Below are positions 10,386 through 19,327 of a stretch of 64,000 nt of DNA, piece after piece. This DNA comes from Sphingomonas glaciei (lineage in GTDB: Bacteria > Pseudomonadota > Alphaproteobacteria > Sphingomonadales > Sphingomonadaceae). A model generated the notes under the pieces. That model was not told where the DNA came from and ran no database searches. It saw only the letters and a list, made by a program, of their open reading frames with translations. Where the stretch lies: NCBI RefSeq assembly GCF_023380025.1, contig NZ_CP097253.1, forward strand, positions 868,001 to 932,000, read 5' to 3'. Both the position numbers and the translations under genes were made by a program. Position 1 is the first letter of the stretch, and each line of letters starts with the position of its first letter.

Positions 10386-13361
10386 TCAGCCCTGCAGCAG
10401 CGGCGCCATCTGCTCCTGCCACTCGCGCTCGCCGAAGTTGCAGTCGCGCAGGTCGTCCAGTTCCAGGTCGCCCAGTTCGGCCCGCACCTTCACCACTTCC
10501 CAGCTTTGGGTCAGCGTGCGGTAGGGCTTGCGGGTGGACAGGTTGGGAAGGACGAAATCGCACCCGACGAGCCTGGGCAGGTCGCTCAGCAGCCCGGTCG
10601 CCGCCGCGGGCAGCTTGAGCTCGCGCTTGCCGGTCCCGGTCGACAGCGCAATCCGCCACATGCCCGCGGCGAGGTCGATCTCGCTCCACCGCATGGTCAG
10701 GATCTCGCTCGTCCGGGCCCCGGTCAGCATCAGCAGCGCCATGATATATTTGAGCTGGCGGTTGGCGCTGGTGCAGGCGGCAAGCAGCAGCTGGCGCCCC
10801 TCCTCGCCGGTGATCAGCGTATAGCCCTGCGAGCGCCGGCCGAAGATCTGCTCGCCGCCGGCCGGCACTTCCTCCGCCTTGACCAGCTTCATGTCGACCG
10901 CCAGCGCCCACATCCGTGCCGTCAGCTTGCGCAGCTGCTGCACCTCTTCCTGCTGGAGGCCGGCCGCCTGCTCCGAGTCGAGGGAGGCAATGAAGCCGCC
11001 GACGTCGCTCCACCCGACCCGGTCTGCCGACCGCTGTCCGAAGCGCGGCAGGAAATGCTGGGTCAGCGCGTTCTGTGCCGCCCCGATCGCCTGCTCGTCG
11101 CCCGCCATGCTGTCGAGATATTCGCGCGACAGGTCGCGGAAGGTCGCGGGCATCCTCGGCAGCTTGAGCGGGTCGCCCCCCGCGACCGCCAACGGCGGAT
11201 TGAGGCCGATCCGCTGCGCCAGCTTTTCGAGGTCGTTGTCATGGTCGGCCTGGGCCACAGCGCGGTCGGGATCGCCGGGCTTGGGAAGTCCCATCGTCGC
11301 CAGCGTGTAGGCCGAGATCCGCCGCCGCGTCCCCAACGCTCCCGTTCCGTCGTCGACCAGCGGCATGTCGAAATGGACGCCCAGCTTCCTCGACCGCGCC
11401 CGGACCACGCGGGCAAAGGTCAATTGTCCATCGCCTAGGTCGACGATGATCATCGAATGGACCGCAATCCCCTCGATCCCGTCGATCAGGGCGCCGGTTT
11501 CCGACAGGTTGCGGATGATCCCCGAGCGGTAGAAGCCGCCGTGGAGGACGCCGGCCTTGCGATAGACCGACTGGCGGCTGCTGCGCTGCATCGACGGGCC
11601 GGTCGGCTCGATCGCCCATTTGCCGTCGGCGACCCGTTCGCGCAGCTCCTCGTTGCTCAGCGCCTTGCTGTAGACCCACCCTTGGACATGGCTGACGCCC
11701 AGCCGGCGGATCAGCGCCAGCTGGTCGAGATATTCGATCCCTTCGGCGGTGGTATCCATCCCCAGCGCCTCCGCCAGCGCGACGATGGCCGCGATAATTG
11801 CACTGTTGCGCGATCCCGGTAGGGTCGCTTCCCGGACGAAGGTTTGGTCAATCTTGATCTTGTCGAACGGTGCGCTGCGCAGGTAGCCGAGCGACGAATA
11901 GCCGGTTCCGAAATCGTCCAGCGCCAGTCGCACGCCCAGCTTCTTCAACGTGGCGAACATGCCTTCCGACACCGTCGTATCGCCGAGGAACACGCCCTCG
12001 GTGATCTCCAGCTCGAGCCGGTTGGCGGGCAGGCCGCTACTCGCCAGCGCCGACACGATGGTCGTCGGCAAGGTCCCATCCGAAAATTGCGATGGCGACA
12101 CGTTGACCGCCACCCGGATGTGGTCGGGCCAGCCTGCGGCATCCTCGCAGGCCTGGCGCAGGGCCCAGTCGCCCAGCCGCCCGACCAGACCCGCTTCCTC
12201 GGCGATCGGCACGAACACCGCAGGCGATATCGCCCCCCTCACCGGATGCTGCCACCGCATCAGGGCCTCGACCCCGGTAATGCTGCCGGAATGGCAATGA
12301 ACCACGGGCTGGTAGACCAGCCGCATCTCGTTGCGCACCAGCGCATCGCGCAGGTCGTCTTCCAGCGCGCGCTTCTCTTCGGCCGACGCCAGCAACTCGG
12401 TGGAGAAAAATTTGAACCGCCCGCGCCCCTCGAACTTGGACGCATAGAGCGCCAGGTCGGCGTTGCGGATCAGGCTGACCCGCGAGGTTCCGTCGGCGGG
12501 CGACACCGCCACCCCGATCGACGCGCCGATGATGCACCGGCTGCCATCGATCGAATAAGGCTGCGACAGCGTGTGGATGATGTCGGACGCCAGGCTTTCG
12601 ACCAGCTGCTGGTCATGCGAATTGGCAAGCATCACCTGGAATTCGTCGCCGCCCAGCCTGAACACGCGTTCCTTGTCGCCGACGATCCTCACCAGACGGT
12701 CGGCGACCTGCCGCAACAGCGCGTCACCGGCCGGATGGCCAAGCGTATCGTTGACCTGCTTGAAGCGGTCGAGGTCGACCAGCATCACCACGCACGGCCG
12801 GTGGTGATGCTCGGCACCGGCCAGCAGGCGGTCGAGATACTCCTCCATCTTGCGGCGGTTGGGCAGTCCCGTCAGCGCATCATAGGCGGCCAGCCTCGAG
12901 GCATGTTCGGAGGAGCGGCGCTGGTCGGTGACGTCGATCGCGCTGCCGCGATAGCCCAGGAACTCGCCCGACCGGCCGAAATGCGGTTCGCCCGACACCG
13001 ACCAGCAGCGTTCGATGTCGGGATCGGCGGTGCGCAGCGTCATGTCGTCGAAAGCCGACCGCTTGGTCAGCATGAAAGGCAGGTTGCGCCGTCCGCTGCT
13101 GTCTTCTTCGGCGGCCACGAACAGGTCGCTGAACCCCGTGCCGACCAGCGCTTCGGTCGTGCTCGACAGGATCTCGGCGACGCTATCGCTTATGTAGACC
13201 ACCCGACCGGCGGCATCGATCGACCAGAACCAGCCCTGGCAGGAACGTTCGAAGCCTTGCATCAGCAGCAGTGCCTCGGCCGTCGAATCGATGGGCGAGC
13301 GGGTCTGGCGAACGCGGTTTCCGAACAAAGGAATTTCCTGACGCTTCAGTAAGTGGGACAA
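10386..13361 (-). CDS. PAS-GGDEF-EAL-PilZ protein with degenerate tyrosine-recombinase-like tail
   Basis: A single 991-residue frame with an unusual domain order. A PAS-like sensor spans about 30-150. The GGDEF domain has an intact GGDEF at 237-241. The EAL domain has EAL at 365-367 and DDFGTGYSS near 482. A PilZ-like domain follows, with RxxxR-type basics near 594-602 and NLSETG at 618-623, the c-di-GMP binding pattern. From about 740 to 991 there is a core-binding helical segment and an integrase-type fold with the first catalytic Arg in TGARTSE (Arg883) and the hairpin Lys912. The HxxR box reads DDLR (969-972), and no tyrosine follows before the stop, so recombinase activity is not expected. 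It could make, break and bind cyclic-di-GMP; the tail may bind DNA or protein. Confidence 0.9.
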   Translation of the reverse strand: MSHLLKRQEIPLFGNRVRQTRSPIDSTAEALLLMQGFERSCQGWFWSIDAAGRVVYISDSVAEILSSTTEALVGTGFSDLFVAAEEDSSGRRNLPFMLTKRSAFDDMTLRTADPDIERCWSVSGEPHFGRSGEFLGYRGSAIDVTDQRRSSEHASRLAAYDALTGLPNRRKMEEYLDRLLAGAEHHHRPCVVMLVDLDRFKQVNDTLGHPAGDALLRQVADRLVRIVGDKERVFRLGGDEFQVMLANSHDQQLVESLASDIIHTLSQPYSIDGSRCIIGASIGVAVSPADGTSRVSLIRNADLALYASKFEGRGRFKFFSTELLASAEEKRALEDDLRDALVRNEMRLVYQPVVHCHSGSITGVEALMRWQHPVRGAISPAVFVPIAEEAGLVGRLGDWALRQACEDAAGWPDHIRVAVNVSPSQFSDGTLPTTIVSALASSGLPANRLELEITEGVFLGDTTVSEGMFATLKKLGVRLALDDFGTGYSSLGYLRSAPFDKIKIDQTFVREATLPGSRNSAIIAAIVALAEALGMDTTAEGIEYLDQLALIRRLGVSHVQGWVYSKALSNEELRERVADGKWAIEPTGPSMQRSSRQSVYRKAGVLHGGFYRSGIIRNLSETGALIDGIEGIAVHSMIIVDLGDGQLTFARVVRARSRKLGVHFDMPLVDDGTGALGTRRRISAYTLATMGLPKPGDPDRAVAQADHDNDLEKLAQRIGLNPPLAVAGGDPLKLPRMPATFRDLSREYLDSMAGDEQAIGAAQNALTQHFLPRFGQRSADRVGWSDVGGFIASLDSEQAAGLQQEEVQQLRKLTARMWALAVDMKLVKAEEVPAGGEQIFGRRSQGYTLITGEEGRQLLLAACTSANRQLKYIMALLMLTGARTSEILTMRWSEIDLAAGMWRIALSTGTGKRELKLPAAATGLLSDLPRLVGCDFVLPNLSTRKPYRTLTQSWEVVKVRAELGDLELDDLRDCNFGEREWQEQMAPLLQG

Positions 13362-13655
13362 AAGGAAGAAGTCTTGGCGACGAATTTCCGGAGGGGACGC
13401 CGACGGTCCAGCCGTGGCCGTCCCGGCCTTCGGAGGTGGAGGCGGCCGGGTGGCGCGATGATCGCCCCTTTCTGTGCCGCCCTTCCATGTCGCGAAACCT
13501 GCACCTTTTCCGTGATGCCCGCGGTCTACCGGACCCCGCTGAAGCTTGGCTCAACGGTCATGCCTAACAGCGCGTTAGGCAGCTTTGCCCATGTGGTCGC
13601 TGCAAGGGAGAACGTCGCTTGGTTCAACCCGAACGGTTCATGAAACCCGTCCCGC
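13362..13655. other. Intergenic region upstream of the PAS-GGDEF-EAL gene
   Basis: This 294-base gap lies between the end of the phosphatase gene and the start of the PAS-GGDEF-EAL gene, both on the minus strand. It should hold the promoter of the latter. The only clear structure is a 7-base inverted repeat with a 5-base loop (GCCTAAC, AGCGC, GTTAGGC) at 13562-13580, with no T tract. I see no RNA gene or convincing small coding frame. Confidence 0.5.
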
Positions 13656-15269
13656 TCAGCGACAGGTCGCCGCTTCGCTCCGGCATCGTCCGTCAACACT
13701 ACCCGGCGCCAGCTTGAGCCCGACCCAGCTTGCCACCGTGGGCAGGATATCGACCGTATCCGCCGCCGCCGCCGGGGCAGCCGGACGCAATCCTGGCGCC
13801 ATGAACAGGATCGGCACCCGGCGGTCATAGTCCCACGGAGACCCGTGGCTCGCGACATAACCGACGCCGGGCTTCGAAATCGCCGCGACGTGCGACTTCA
13901 GTACGATCAACAGGTCGCCGGAGCGCGCCGGGTCGAAGCTCGCGCGGTAGCGCTGGCGGAGTGTCCACTTGGACGGATCACCGCTCGGCATCGGGGTGGA
14001 GGCAAGCTCGGCGGCCGTGAACACCGCCTCGACCTGCGGGTGGGCACGGGCAATGGCGATCGCGCCAGCCTCAACGGTGCGGCGATCGGCCGCAGACAGG
14101 CTCTTGTCGATCCACACGTCTCCGACCGACCCGCCGAGCAACACCGGCGCGCTTCGCCCGATCCGTCCGGCAAGCTGCCTGCCGATGTTCTGGACAGTGA
14201 ATTCGGGATCGAGCCGCGCGGCGTCTGCCACGCCTCCGGCTTTCAGCCGCTCGACAAGGTCGAGCCCGCCGTGGTCCGCACTCAGTACCACGGCATAGTC
14301 GATCTTGCTGGCGTCGAGCCCGGCAAAGAAACCGTCGAGCTCGCGGTCGAGGCCCAGCATCTGCAGGCACATCTCCTGCCCGCCCCAGCCGTAGCTGTGT
14401 CCGACATAATCGGTCCCCGACAGGCCGACGCTCAGCATGTCGGTCGCCGGCCCCTTGCCGAGCCCCATCTCCCCGACCAGGCCAAGCGCGATGGCCAGCG
14501 TCGCGCCGTCGATCTCGGGGCTTGCGCGGAAATTGCGATTGTCGCCCGCCCCGCGGGCCAGCGTACCGTTGCCCACCGTCAGCGTCGGCGACACCTGGTA
14601 TGGCGTCGCCCGCGCCTTGCACAGCGGCGTCGGCTCCAACCCAGCGCGAGGCTGCGCGAACGCGGCGGCAAAGGCCGGGCGGAAGGCGAAGATGGTCCGC
14701 GGCAGGGGCGCCGATTTGAGGTCGGTGACCCACGCCTTGCCATCCCAATACCAGCGCTGGTCGGGCGCCTGCCCGCTCATCATCACCGCGGCGCGGTCCT
14801 TGCCCGCGACCGCGACGTTGCGGCTGCGCGGGCTGGCTGCCTTCATCAGCTCGCCGAGGGTGGCGGCGCGCAGATGGAGTGGGCTGACCGTGTAGTTGGA
14901 CGATGAGCTTCTCGCGACGCGCTCATCCTCGGCGCAATAGATCGTCTTGTCGGCGCGCGGCGCGCTCTGATCGATCCAGTCGTTGGCGACGATTCCCGTC
15001 GCTGCCGGATGCCGCCCGGTGAGCAGGGTTGAGTGCCCCGGGCAGGTTTCGGTCGCGGCATGGCTCTGATAGCCGTTGGCGAAGGTGACACCCCCCTCGG
15101 TGAGGCGCCGAAGCCCGCCCGTGAAATGCGGCCTATACGCCTCGAACAGATCGCTCGAGAACTGGTCGATCGAAATAGCGATGACGAGCTTGGGCGGTCT
15201 GGCAGGCCCCTGCGCGATGGCGGGAGCGGCGACAAAGGCCGCGGCGGCGGCAAGAAGCAGGTGACGCAT
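13656..15269 (-). CDS. PhoK/PafA-type secreted alkaline phosphatase (Thr nucleophile)
   Basis: About 537 residues with a cleavable signal peptide (basic start, Ala/Leu core, cleavage after AIAQ near residue 20), so it acts outside the cytoplasm. It belongs to the phosphodiesterase/phosphatase clan seen in Sphingomonas PhoK. Metal Asp35 (SIDQF), the nucleophile in TETCPGHS (about Thr75), Asn97 in VANDW, a KDR pair, SGTDYVGHSYG with Asp and His, SADHGG, and a final His in ASHGSPWD are all present. It releases phosphate from monoesters in the periplasm. The frame is open to 15305, but ATG 15269 gives the signal peptide directly. It lies just downstream of gatB. Confidence 0.92.
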   Translation of the reverse strand: MRHLLLAAAAAFVAAPAIAQGPARPPKLVIAISIDQFSSDLFEAYRPHFTGGLRRLTEGGVTFANGYQSHAATETCPGHSTLLTGRHPAATGIVANDWIDQSAPRADKTIYCAEDERVARSSSSNYTVSPLHLRAATLGELMKAASPRSRNVAVAGKDRAAVMMSGQAPDQRWYWDGKAWVTDLKSAPLPRTIFAFRPAFAAAFAQPRAGLEPTPLCKARATPYQVSPTLTVGNGTLARGAGDNRNFRASPEIDGATLAIALGLVGEMGLGKGPATDMLSVGLSGTDYVGHSYGWGGQEMCLQMLGLDRELDGFFAGLDASKIDYAVVLSADHGGLDLVERLKAGGVADAARLDPEFTVQNIGRQLAGRIGRSAPVLLGGSVGDVWIDKSLSAADRRTVEAGAIAIARAHPQVEAVFTAAELASTPMPSGDPSKWTLRQRYRASFDPARSGDLLIVLKSHVAAISKPGVGYVASHGSPWDYDRRVPILFMAPGLRPAAPAAAADTVDILPTVASWVGLKLAPGSVDGRCRSEAATCR

Positions 15270-15307
15270 CGTCGCCGCATAGCAGCGCCGATGCGACGCC
15301 GCCATGA

Positions 15308-16783
15308 CTAGCCGAGCTTGGCCTTCAGCCGCTCGTTGACCATGCCCGGATTGGCCTTGCCGCCCATCGCCTTCATCGTCTGCCCGACGAAGAAGCCGAA
15401 CAGCTGCACCTTGCCCTCGCGATATTGCGCGACCTTGTCGCCATTGACGGCGAGGATCTTGTCGATCTCTGCATCGATCGCGCCAGTGTCGCTGTTCTGC
15501 TTCAGCCCCTCGCGCTCGACGATCGCATTCGCGCCGTCGCCGGTCTCGAGCATCTTCTCGAACACGGTCTTGGCGATCGAACCGCTGATGGTGCCGTCAG
15601 CGACGAGGCCGAGCAGTTCGGCGGCCTGAGCAGGCGAGACCGGACAGTCGACGATGTCCTTGCCGAGGCGATTGAGAGCACCGAACAGCTCGGCCACCAC
15701 CCAGTTTGCGGCCCGCACCGGTTCCGCGCCGGCTTCCAGCAGCGCATCGAACCAACGCGCGGTCTCGACCTCGGCTGTCAGGACGCTGGCATTGTAGGCG
15801 GTGATCCCGCCCGCCTCGTAGCGCTTGCGCTTGGCGTCGGGCAGCTCCGGCAGCGAAGCGCGGCAATCCTCGATGAAGCTGTCTTCCAGCTCCAGCGGAA
15901 GCAGGTCGGGATCGGGGAAGTAGCGGTAATCGTGCGCATCTTCCTTTGACCGCAGCGAGCGCGTCTCCTGCTTGTCGGGATCGTAGAGCCGGGTCTCCTG
16001 GACGATCGAGCCGCCCTCCTCGAGGATCTCGATCTGGCGCCGCGCTTCATGCTCGATCACGGCCTGGACGAACCGCACCGAATTGACATTCTTGGTTTCG
16101 GTCCGCGTACCGAACTCGGCGCCGGGCTTGCGCACCGACACGTTGACGTCGGCGCGCATGGATCCTTCCTCCATGTTGCCGTCGCACGATCCGACATAGC
16201 GCAGGATGGCGCGCAGCTTGCGCAGATAGGCCCCCGCTTCGGCTGGCGAGCGCAGGTCGGGCTTGGAGACGATCTCCATCAGCGCGACGCCCGAACGGTT
16301 GAGGTCGACGTAACTCATAGTCGGATGCTGGTCGTGCATCAGCTTGCCGGCGTCCTGCTCGACATGGATGCGCTCCACGCCGATCGTTCGCGCGGAGCCC
16401 TCGTCCTTCTCGTCGACCAGCACGGTGACCGAGCCTTCTCCGACCAGCGGATGATAGAGCTGGCTGATCTGATACCCCTGCGGCAAATCGGCGTAGAAAT
16501 AGTTCTTGCGGTCGAACCGGCTCCACTTGTTGATCTTGGCGTCGATCGCGAGACCTGTGCGCACCGCCTGGCGAATGCACTCGCGATTGGGGACCGGAAG
16601 CATGCCCGGCATCGCCGCGTCGACCAGGCTGACCTGGGTATTCGGCTCGGCGCCAAACGCCGTTGCCGCGCCGCTGAACAGCTTAGCGTTGGAAGTCACC
16701 TGCGCATGGACCTCGAGGCCGATCACGACCTCCCACTCGCCGGTCTCGCCCTTGATGCGATAGGGTGCGTGTGCGTCGGCCAT
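15308..16783 (-). CDS. gatB: Asp-tRNA(Asn)/Glu-tRNA(Gln) amidotransferase subunit B
   Basis: The 491-residue subunit of the GatCAB complex phosphorylates Glu-tRNA(Gln) or Asp-tRNA(Asn) and transfers ammonia to it. The conserved N-terminus [12 protein letters not shown], the [19 protein letters not shown] stretch and the C-terminal YqeY-like tail with [13 protein letters not shown] are all present. ATG 16783 is chosen because its A overlaps the gatA TAA stop (TAATG), which implies coupling; an in-frame GTG at 16792 is a weaker choice. It is the last gene of gatC-gatA-gatB. Confidence 0.97.
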   Translation of the reverse strand: MADAHAPYRIKGETGEWEVVIGLEVHAQVTSNAKLFSGAATAFGAEPNTQVSLVDAAMPGMLPVPNRECIRQAVRTGLAIDAKINKWSRFDRKNYFYADLPQGYQISQLYHPLVGEGSVTVLVDEKDEGSARTIGVERIHVEQDAGKLMHDQHPTMSYVDLNRSGVALMEIVSKPDLRSPAEAGAYLRKLRAILRYVGSCDGNMEEGSMRADVNVSVRKPGAEFGTRTETKNVNSVRFVQAVIEHEARRQIEILEEGGSIVQETRLYDPDKQETRSLRSKEDAHDYRYFPDPDLLPLELEDSFIEDCRASLPELPDAKRKRYEAGGITAYNASVLTAEVETARWFDALLEAGAEPVRAANWVVAELFGALNRLGKDIVDCPVSPAQAAELLGLVADGTISGSIAKTVFEKMLETGDGANAIVEREGLKQNSDTGAIDAEIDKILAVNGDKVAQYREGKVQLFGFFVGQTMKAMGGKANPGMVNERLKAKLG

Positions 16784-18264
16784 TACCACCACTTTCCCGG
16801 ACGCGCGGTGAAGCCCGCGCGTTCCTCTATCGCAAGGCCGGCGTTGAGCACGCCCTGCTCGTCCATTTCGCGCCCGATCAGGTGCAGCCCAAGCGGCAGT
16901 CCCTGCGCATCAAGCCCGCCCGGCACGCTCATCGCGGGCAGCCCCGCGAGGCTGGCCGGGACCGCGAACACGTCGTTCAGATACATCGCGAGCGGATCGC
17001 TCATCTTCTCGCCGATCCCGAATGCCGCGCTTGGCGCGGTCGGGGTGAGGATGATGTCGCAACTCTCGAAGGCGCGAGTGAAATCCTGCTTGATCAGCGC
17101 CCGGATCCGCTGCGCCTTGGTGAAATAGGCGTCGTAAAAGCCTGCGCTCAGCACATAGGTGCCGATCATGATCCGCCGCTTGACCTCGGCCCCGAATCCC
17201 GCCGCGCGCGTCGCGGCATACATGGCGTCGAGATTGCCGCCTTCAGGCACCTCGCGGAGCCCGTAACGGACACCGTCATAGCGGGCGAGGTTGGAGGAGG
17301 CTTCGGCCGGGGCGATGATGTAATAGGTCGGCAGCGCATATTTGGTGTGCGGCAGGCTGATCTCGACCACTTCGGCGCCCGCATCCTTGAGCCAGGCAAT
17401 GCCCTGGTCCCACAGCGCGTTGATTTCGTCGGGCACGCCGTCGATCCGATATTCCCTGGGAATACCGACGCGCTTGCCCTTGAGATCGCTCGACAATCCC
17501 CGCTCCCACGCCGGCACCGGCGCGTCGAGCGAGGTGGCGTCCTTGGGATCGAATCCGCTCATCTGCTCCAGCAGGATCGCGCAGTCGCGCACCGTCCGCG
17601 CCATCGGCCCGGCCTGGTCGAGCGAGGAGGCGAACGAGACGATGCCCCAGCGCGAGCAACGGCCGTAGGTCGGCTTAATCCCGGTGATGCCGGTGAATGC
17701 CGCGGGCTGGCGGATCGAGCCGCCGGTGTCGGTGCCGGTGACGCCCGGAGCAAGCCCCGCCGCGACCGCCGCCGCCGATCCGCCCGAGCTTCCGCCGGGG
17801 GTGAGCGCCGCATTGCCGCCATCGCTCCGCTTCCACGGGCTGATCACCGGCCCGTAGGTGCTGGTCTCGTTCGACGAGCCCATCGCGAACTCGTCCATGT
17901 TGAGCTTGCCGAGCATGCCAGCACCCGCATCGCGCAGCTTGGCGGAAACGGTGCTCTCATAAGCCGGCTTGAACCCACCAAGAATCTTGCTGCCTGAGGT
18001 CGTATCGACCCCGACCGTTGCGAAGAGGTCTTTGATGCCGAGCGGGATTCCCGAAAGCGGCTTCAGCGCGCCCGACTGCCGCGCGGCATCGGCGGCCTCG
18101 GCGCAGGCCAGCGCATCCTCGGGGGTCTCGACGGTATAGGCGTTGAGCGCGCGCGCCGCAGCAACCGCCGCGTTAAAACCCTCGGCGATCTCGCGCGCGG
18201 AAAACTCACCGCCGCGAAAGCCGTCGCGCAGCTGCGCCAGCGTCAGGCTGTTGAGATCGGCCAT
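16783..18264 (-). CDS. gatA: Asp-tRNA(Asn)/Glu-tRNA(Gln) amidotransferase subunit A
   Basis: A 493-residue amidase-signature enzyme that hydrolyses glutamine to supply ammonia to GatB. The Ser-cisSer-Lys machinery is visible: the Lys in [10 protein letters not shown], and the serine-rich block [15 protein letters not shown] with [12 protein letters not shown] downstream. The length is normal. It overlaps gatC and gatB by one base at each end in TAATG junctions, so the three subunits are likely made in equal amounts. The genome therefore probably uses indirect Gln-tRNA and/or Asn-tRNA charging. Confidence 0.97.
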   Translation of the reverse strand: MADLNSLTLAQLRDGFRGGEFSAREIAEGFNAAVAAARALNAYTVETPEDALACAEAADAARQSGALKPLSGIPLGIKDLFATVGVDTTSGSKILGGFKPAYESTVSAKLRDAGAGMLGKLNMDEFAMGSSNETSTYGPVISPWKRSDGGNAALTPGGSSGGSAAAVAAGLAPGVTGTDTGGSIRQPAAFTGITGIKPTYGRCSRWGIVSFASSLDQAGPMARTVRDCAILLEQMSGFDPKDATSLDAPVPAWERGLSSDLKGKRVGIPREYRIDGVPDEINALWDQGIAWLKDAGAEVVEISLPHTKYALPTYYIIAPAEASSNLARYDGVRYGLREVPEGGNLDAMYAATRAAGFGAEVKRRIMIGTYVLSAGFYDAYFTKAQRIRALIKQDFTRAFESCDIILTPTAPSAAFGIGEKMSDPLAMYLNDVFAVPASLAGLPAMSVPGGLDAQGLPLGLHLIGREMDEQGVLNAGLAIEERAGFTARPGKWW

Positions 18265-18566
18265 TATTCGATCACCTTGGGCACGGCGAAGAAGCCATGC
18301 TGAGCGTCCGGCGCATTCAGAAGCACCTTGTCGCGGACGTTTCCGCCGGTCAGCGGATCGGCATCGATGACGTCGTCGCGCAGCCGCAACTTCTGGTCGA
18401 TTACGGTCGCCAGCGGCTCGACGCCCGAGGTGTCGGCCTCGCCGAGCTGCTCGACCCAGCCGAGGATGTTGTTGAGTTCGGGCACCAGGGCCTCCACTTC
18501 CGCGTCGCTCATGGCGATGCGCGCAAGCTTGGCGATGTGCCGCACGGTGGCGGTATCGACGGACAT
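18264..18566 (-). CDS. gatC: Asp-tRNA(Asn)/Glu-tRNA(Gln) amidotransferase subunit C
   Basis: A 100-residue stabilising subunit of GatCAB. It shows the family pattern: an N-terminal helix [22 protein letters not shown] in the middle, VEPLATV, LRDD, and a C-terminal [10 protein letters not shown]. It is the first gene of the gat operon and joins gatA by a TAATG overlap. Confidence 0.96.
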   Translation of the reverse strand: MSVDTATVRHIAKLARIAMSDAEVEALVPELNNILGWVEQLGEADTSGVEPLATVIDQKLRLRDDVIDADPLTGGNVRDKVLLNAPDAQHGFFAVPKVIE

Positions 18567-18632
18567 GGCCGGGCGTTAGCGAGGGGGAGCCGAGCCTTCA
18601 ACTCCCCCTGCTGCCACCGCGATCACTTCACC

Positions 18633-19217
18633 TCAGCGAGGCCGGCGGCGATCCCTGCGGTTCTCGCGCCGAAGCTCGCGTGTGTCCTGGCGCTGGTCCT
18701 GGCGATACTCGCGGCGATCCTGGCGCCGATCGGTGCGAAACTGCTCCTGGGTCACCTGTCCGGCGTCGCGCGCAGCGCGATCGTCGCGTCGCTCGGTCCG
18801 GTAATCGCGGCGATCGTCGCGGCGCTCGGCACGATAGTCGCGATAATTCTGCTGGATCGCCGGGTTGCGGCTGCGCGCAATCCGCTGCTGCTCCCAATAG
18901 CGGCGCTGGGCAGTGCTGATCGGATAACGGCGGCGCTGCTGGTCGTAGACGTAGGCGCCGGTGCCCGGATAATAATAGCCGCCGTTCCAGCCGCCATACG
19001 ACCCGTAATTCGCGCCATAGGCACCGTAGGGGGCATAGCCGCCATATTGCGGGTAATTTCCGTACCCATAGCCATAGCCCGACCCGTAGCCATAGCCGGT
19101 ATTATAATAAGGCGAACCGACGCCGATCGAAGCGCCGTAATAGGGATCGATAGTGCTGCAACCGGCTAGGCCGACCGCTCCAACCGCAACCAGTGCGAGT
19201 TTGCGAACAAGGGACAT
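18633..19217 (-). CDS. Tyr/Gly-rich lipoprotein with Arg/Asp-rich repeat tail
   Basis: A 194-residue protein starting at ATG 19217. The first 20 residues form a lipoprotein signal with lipobox LAGC (Cys20). Residues about 25-90 are low-complexity Tyr/Gly with many YG pairs. From about residue 120 the composition flips to Arg, Asp, Glu and Gln in an imperfect repeat of the type RDYRAERRDDRR. Function is unknown; such a highly basic tail exposed in the periplasm could bind peptidoglycan, acidic polymers or nucleic acid, but this is a guess. A perfect palindrome lies about 30 bases upstream. A much longer open frame runs back through the DUF885 gene but is not the real start. Confidence 0.8.
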   Translation of the reverse strand: MSLVRKLALVAVGAVGLAGCSTIDPYYGASIGVGSPYYNTGYGYGSGYGYGYGNYPQYGGYAPYGAYGANYGSYGGWNGGYYYPGTGAYVYDQQRRRYPISTAQRRYWEQQRIARSRNPAIQQNYRDYRAERRDDRRDYRTERRDDRAARDAGQVTQEQFRTDRRQDRREYRQDQRQDTRELRRENRRDRRRPR

Positions 19218-19245
19218 GAGGACGCTCCGTACAAGCCCCCCGGCC

Positions 19246-19257
19246 TGACGTACGTCA
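19246..19257. promoter_or_regulatory. Perfect palindrome TGACGTACGTCA
   Basis: A 12-base perfect palindrome lies 28 bases upstream of the lipoprotein start, where a repressor or activator dimer could bind. No matching second copy was noticed in the window. Its role is inferred only from symmetry and position. Confidence 0.35.
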
Positions 19258-19285
19258 TCCGGCCGCCAGCTTGAACCGGAGGTGA

Positions 19286-19316
19286 ACTGCGCAGGCGCAC
19301 CGGGGACCTGCGCAGT
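19286..19316 (-). terminator. Strong hairpin after the DUF885 gene
   Basis: A 10-base perfect stem (ACTGCGCAGG and CCTGCGCAGT) with an 11-base loop sits 11 bases past the stop of the DUF885 gene on the minus strand. There is no T run, so it may act as an mRNA-stabilising 3' hairpin or a weak terminator rather than a classical intrinsic terminator. Confidence 0.45.
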
Positions 19317-19327
19317 CCCTCCTACGC

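Noticed and set aside
10201..11013. A 270-residue minus-strand frame that might supply the missing end of the recombinase-like domain.
   Set aside because: Its sequence is a low-complexity shadow of the fusion gene in another frame and contains no HxxR or tyrosine motif, so no frameshifted integrase end is evident.
13562..13580. Hairpin GCCTAAC/GTTAGGC as a terminator of the phosphatase gene.
   Set aside because: The stem is short, lacks a T tract and lies about 75 bases past the stop; I list it only as intergenic structure.
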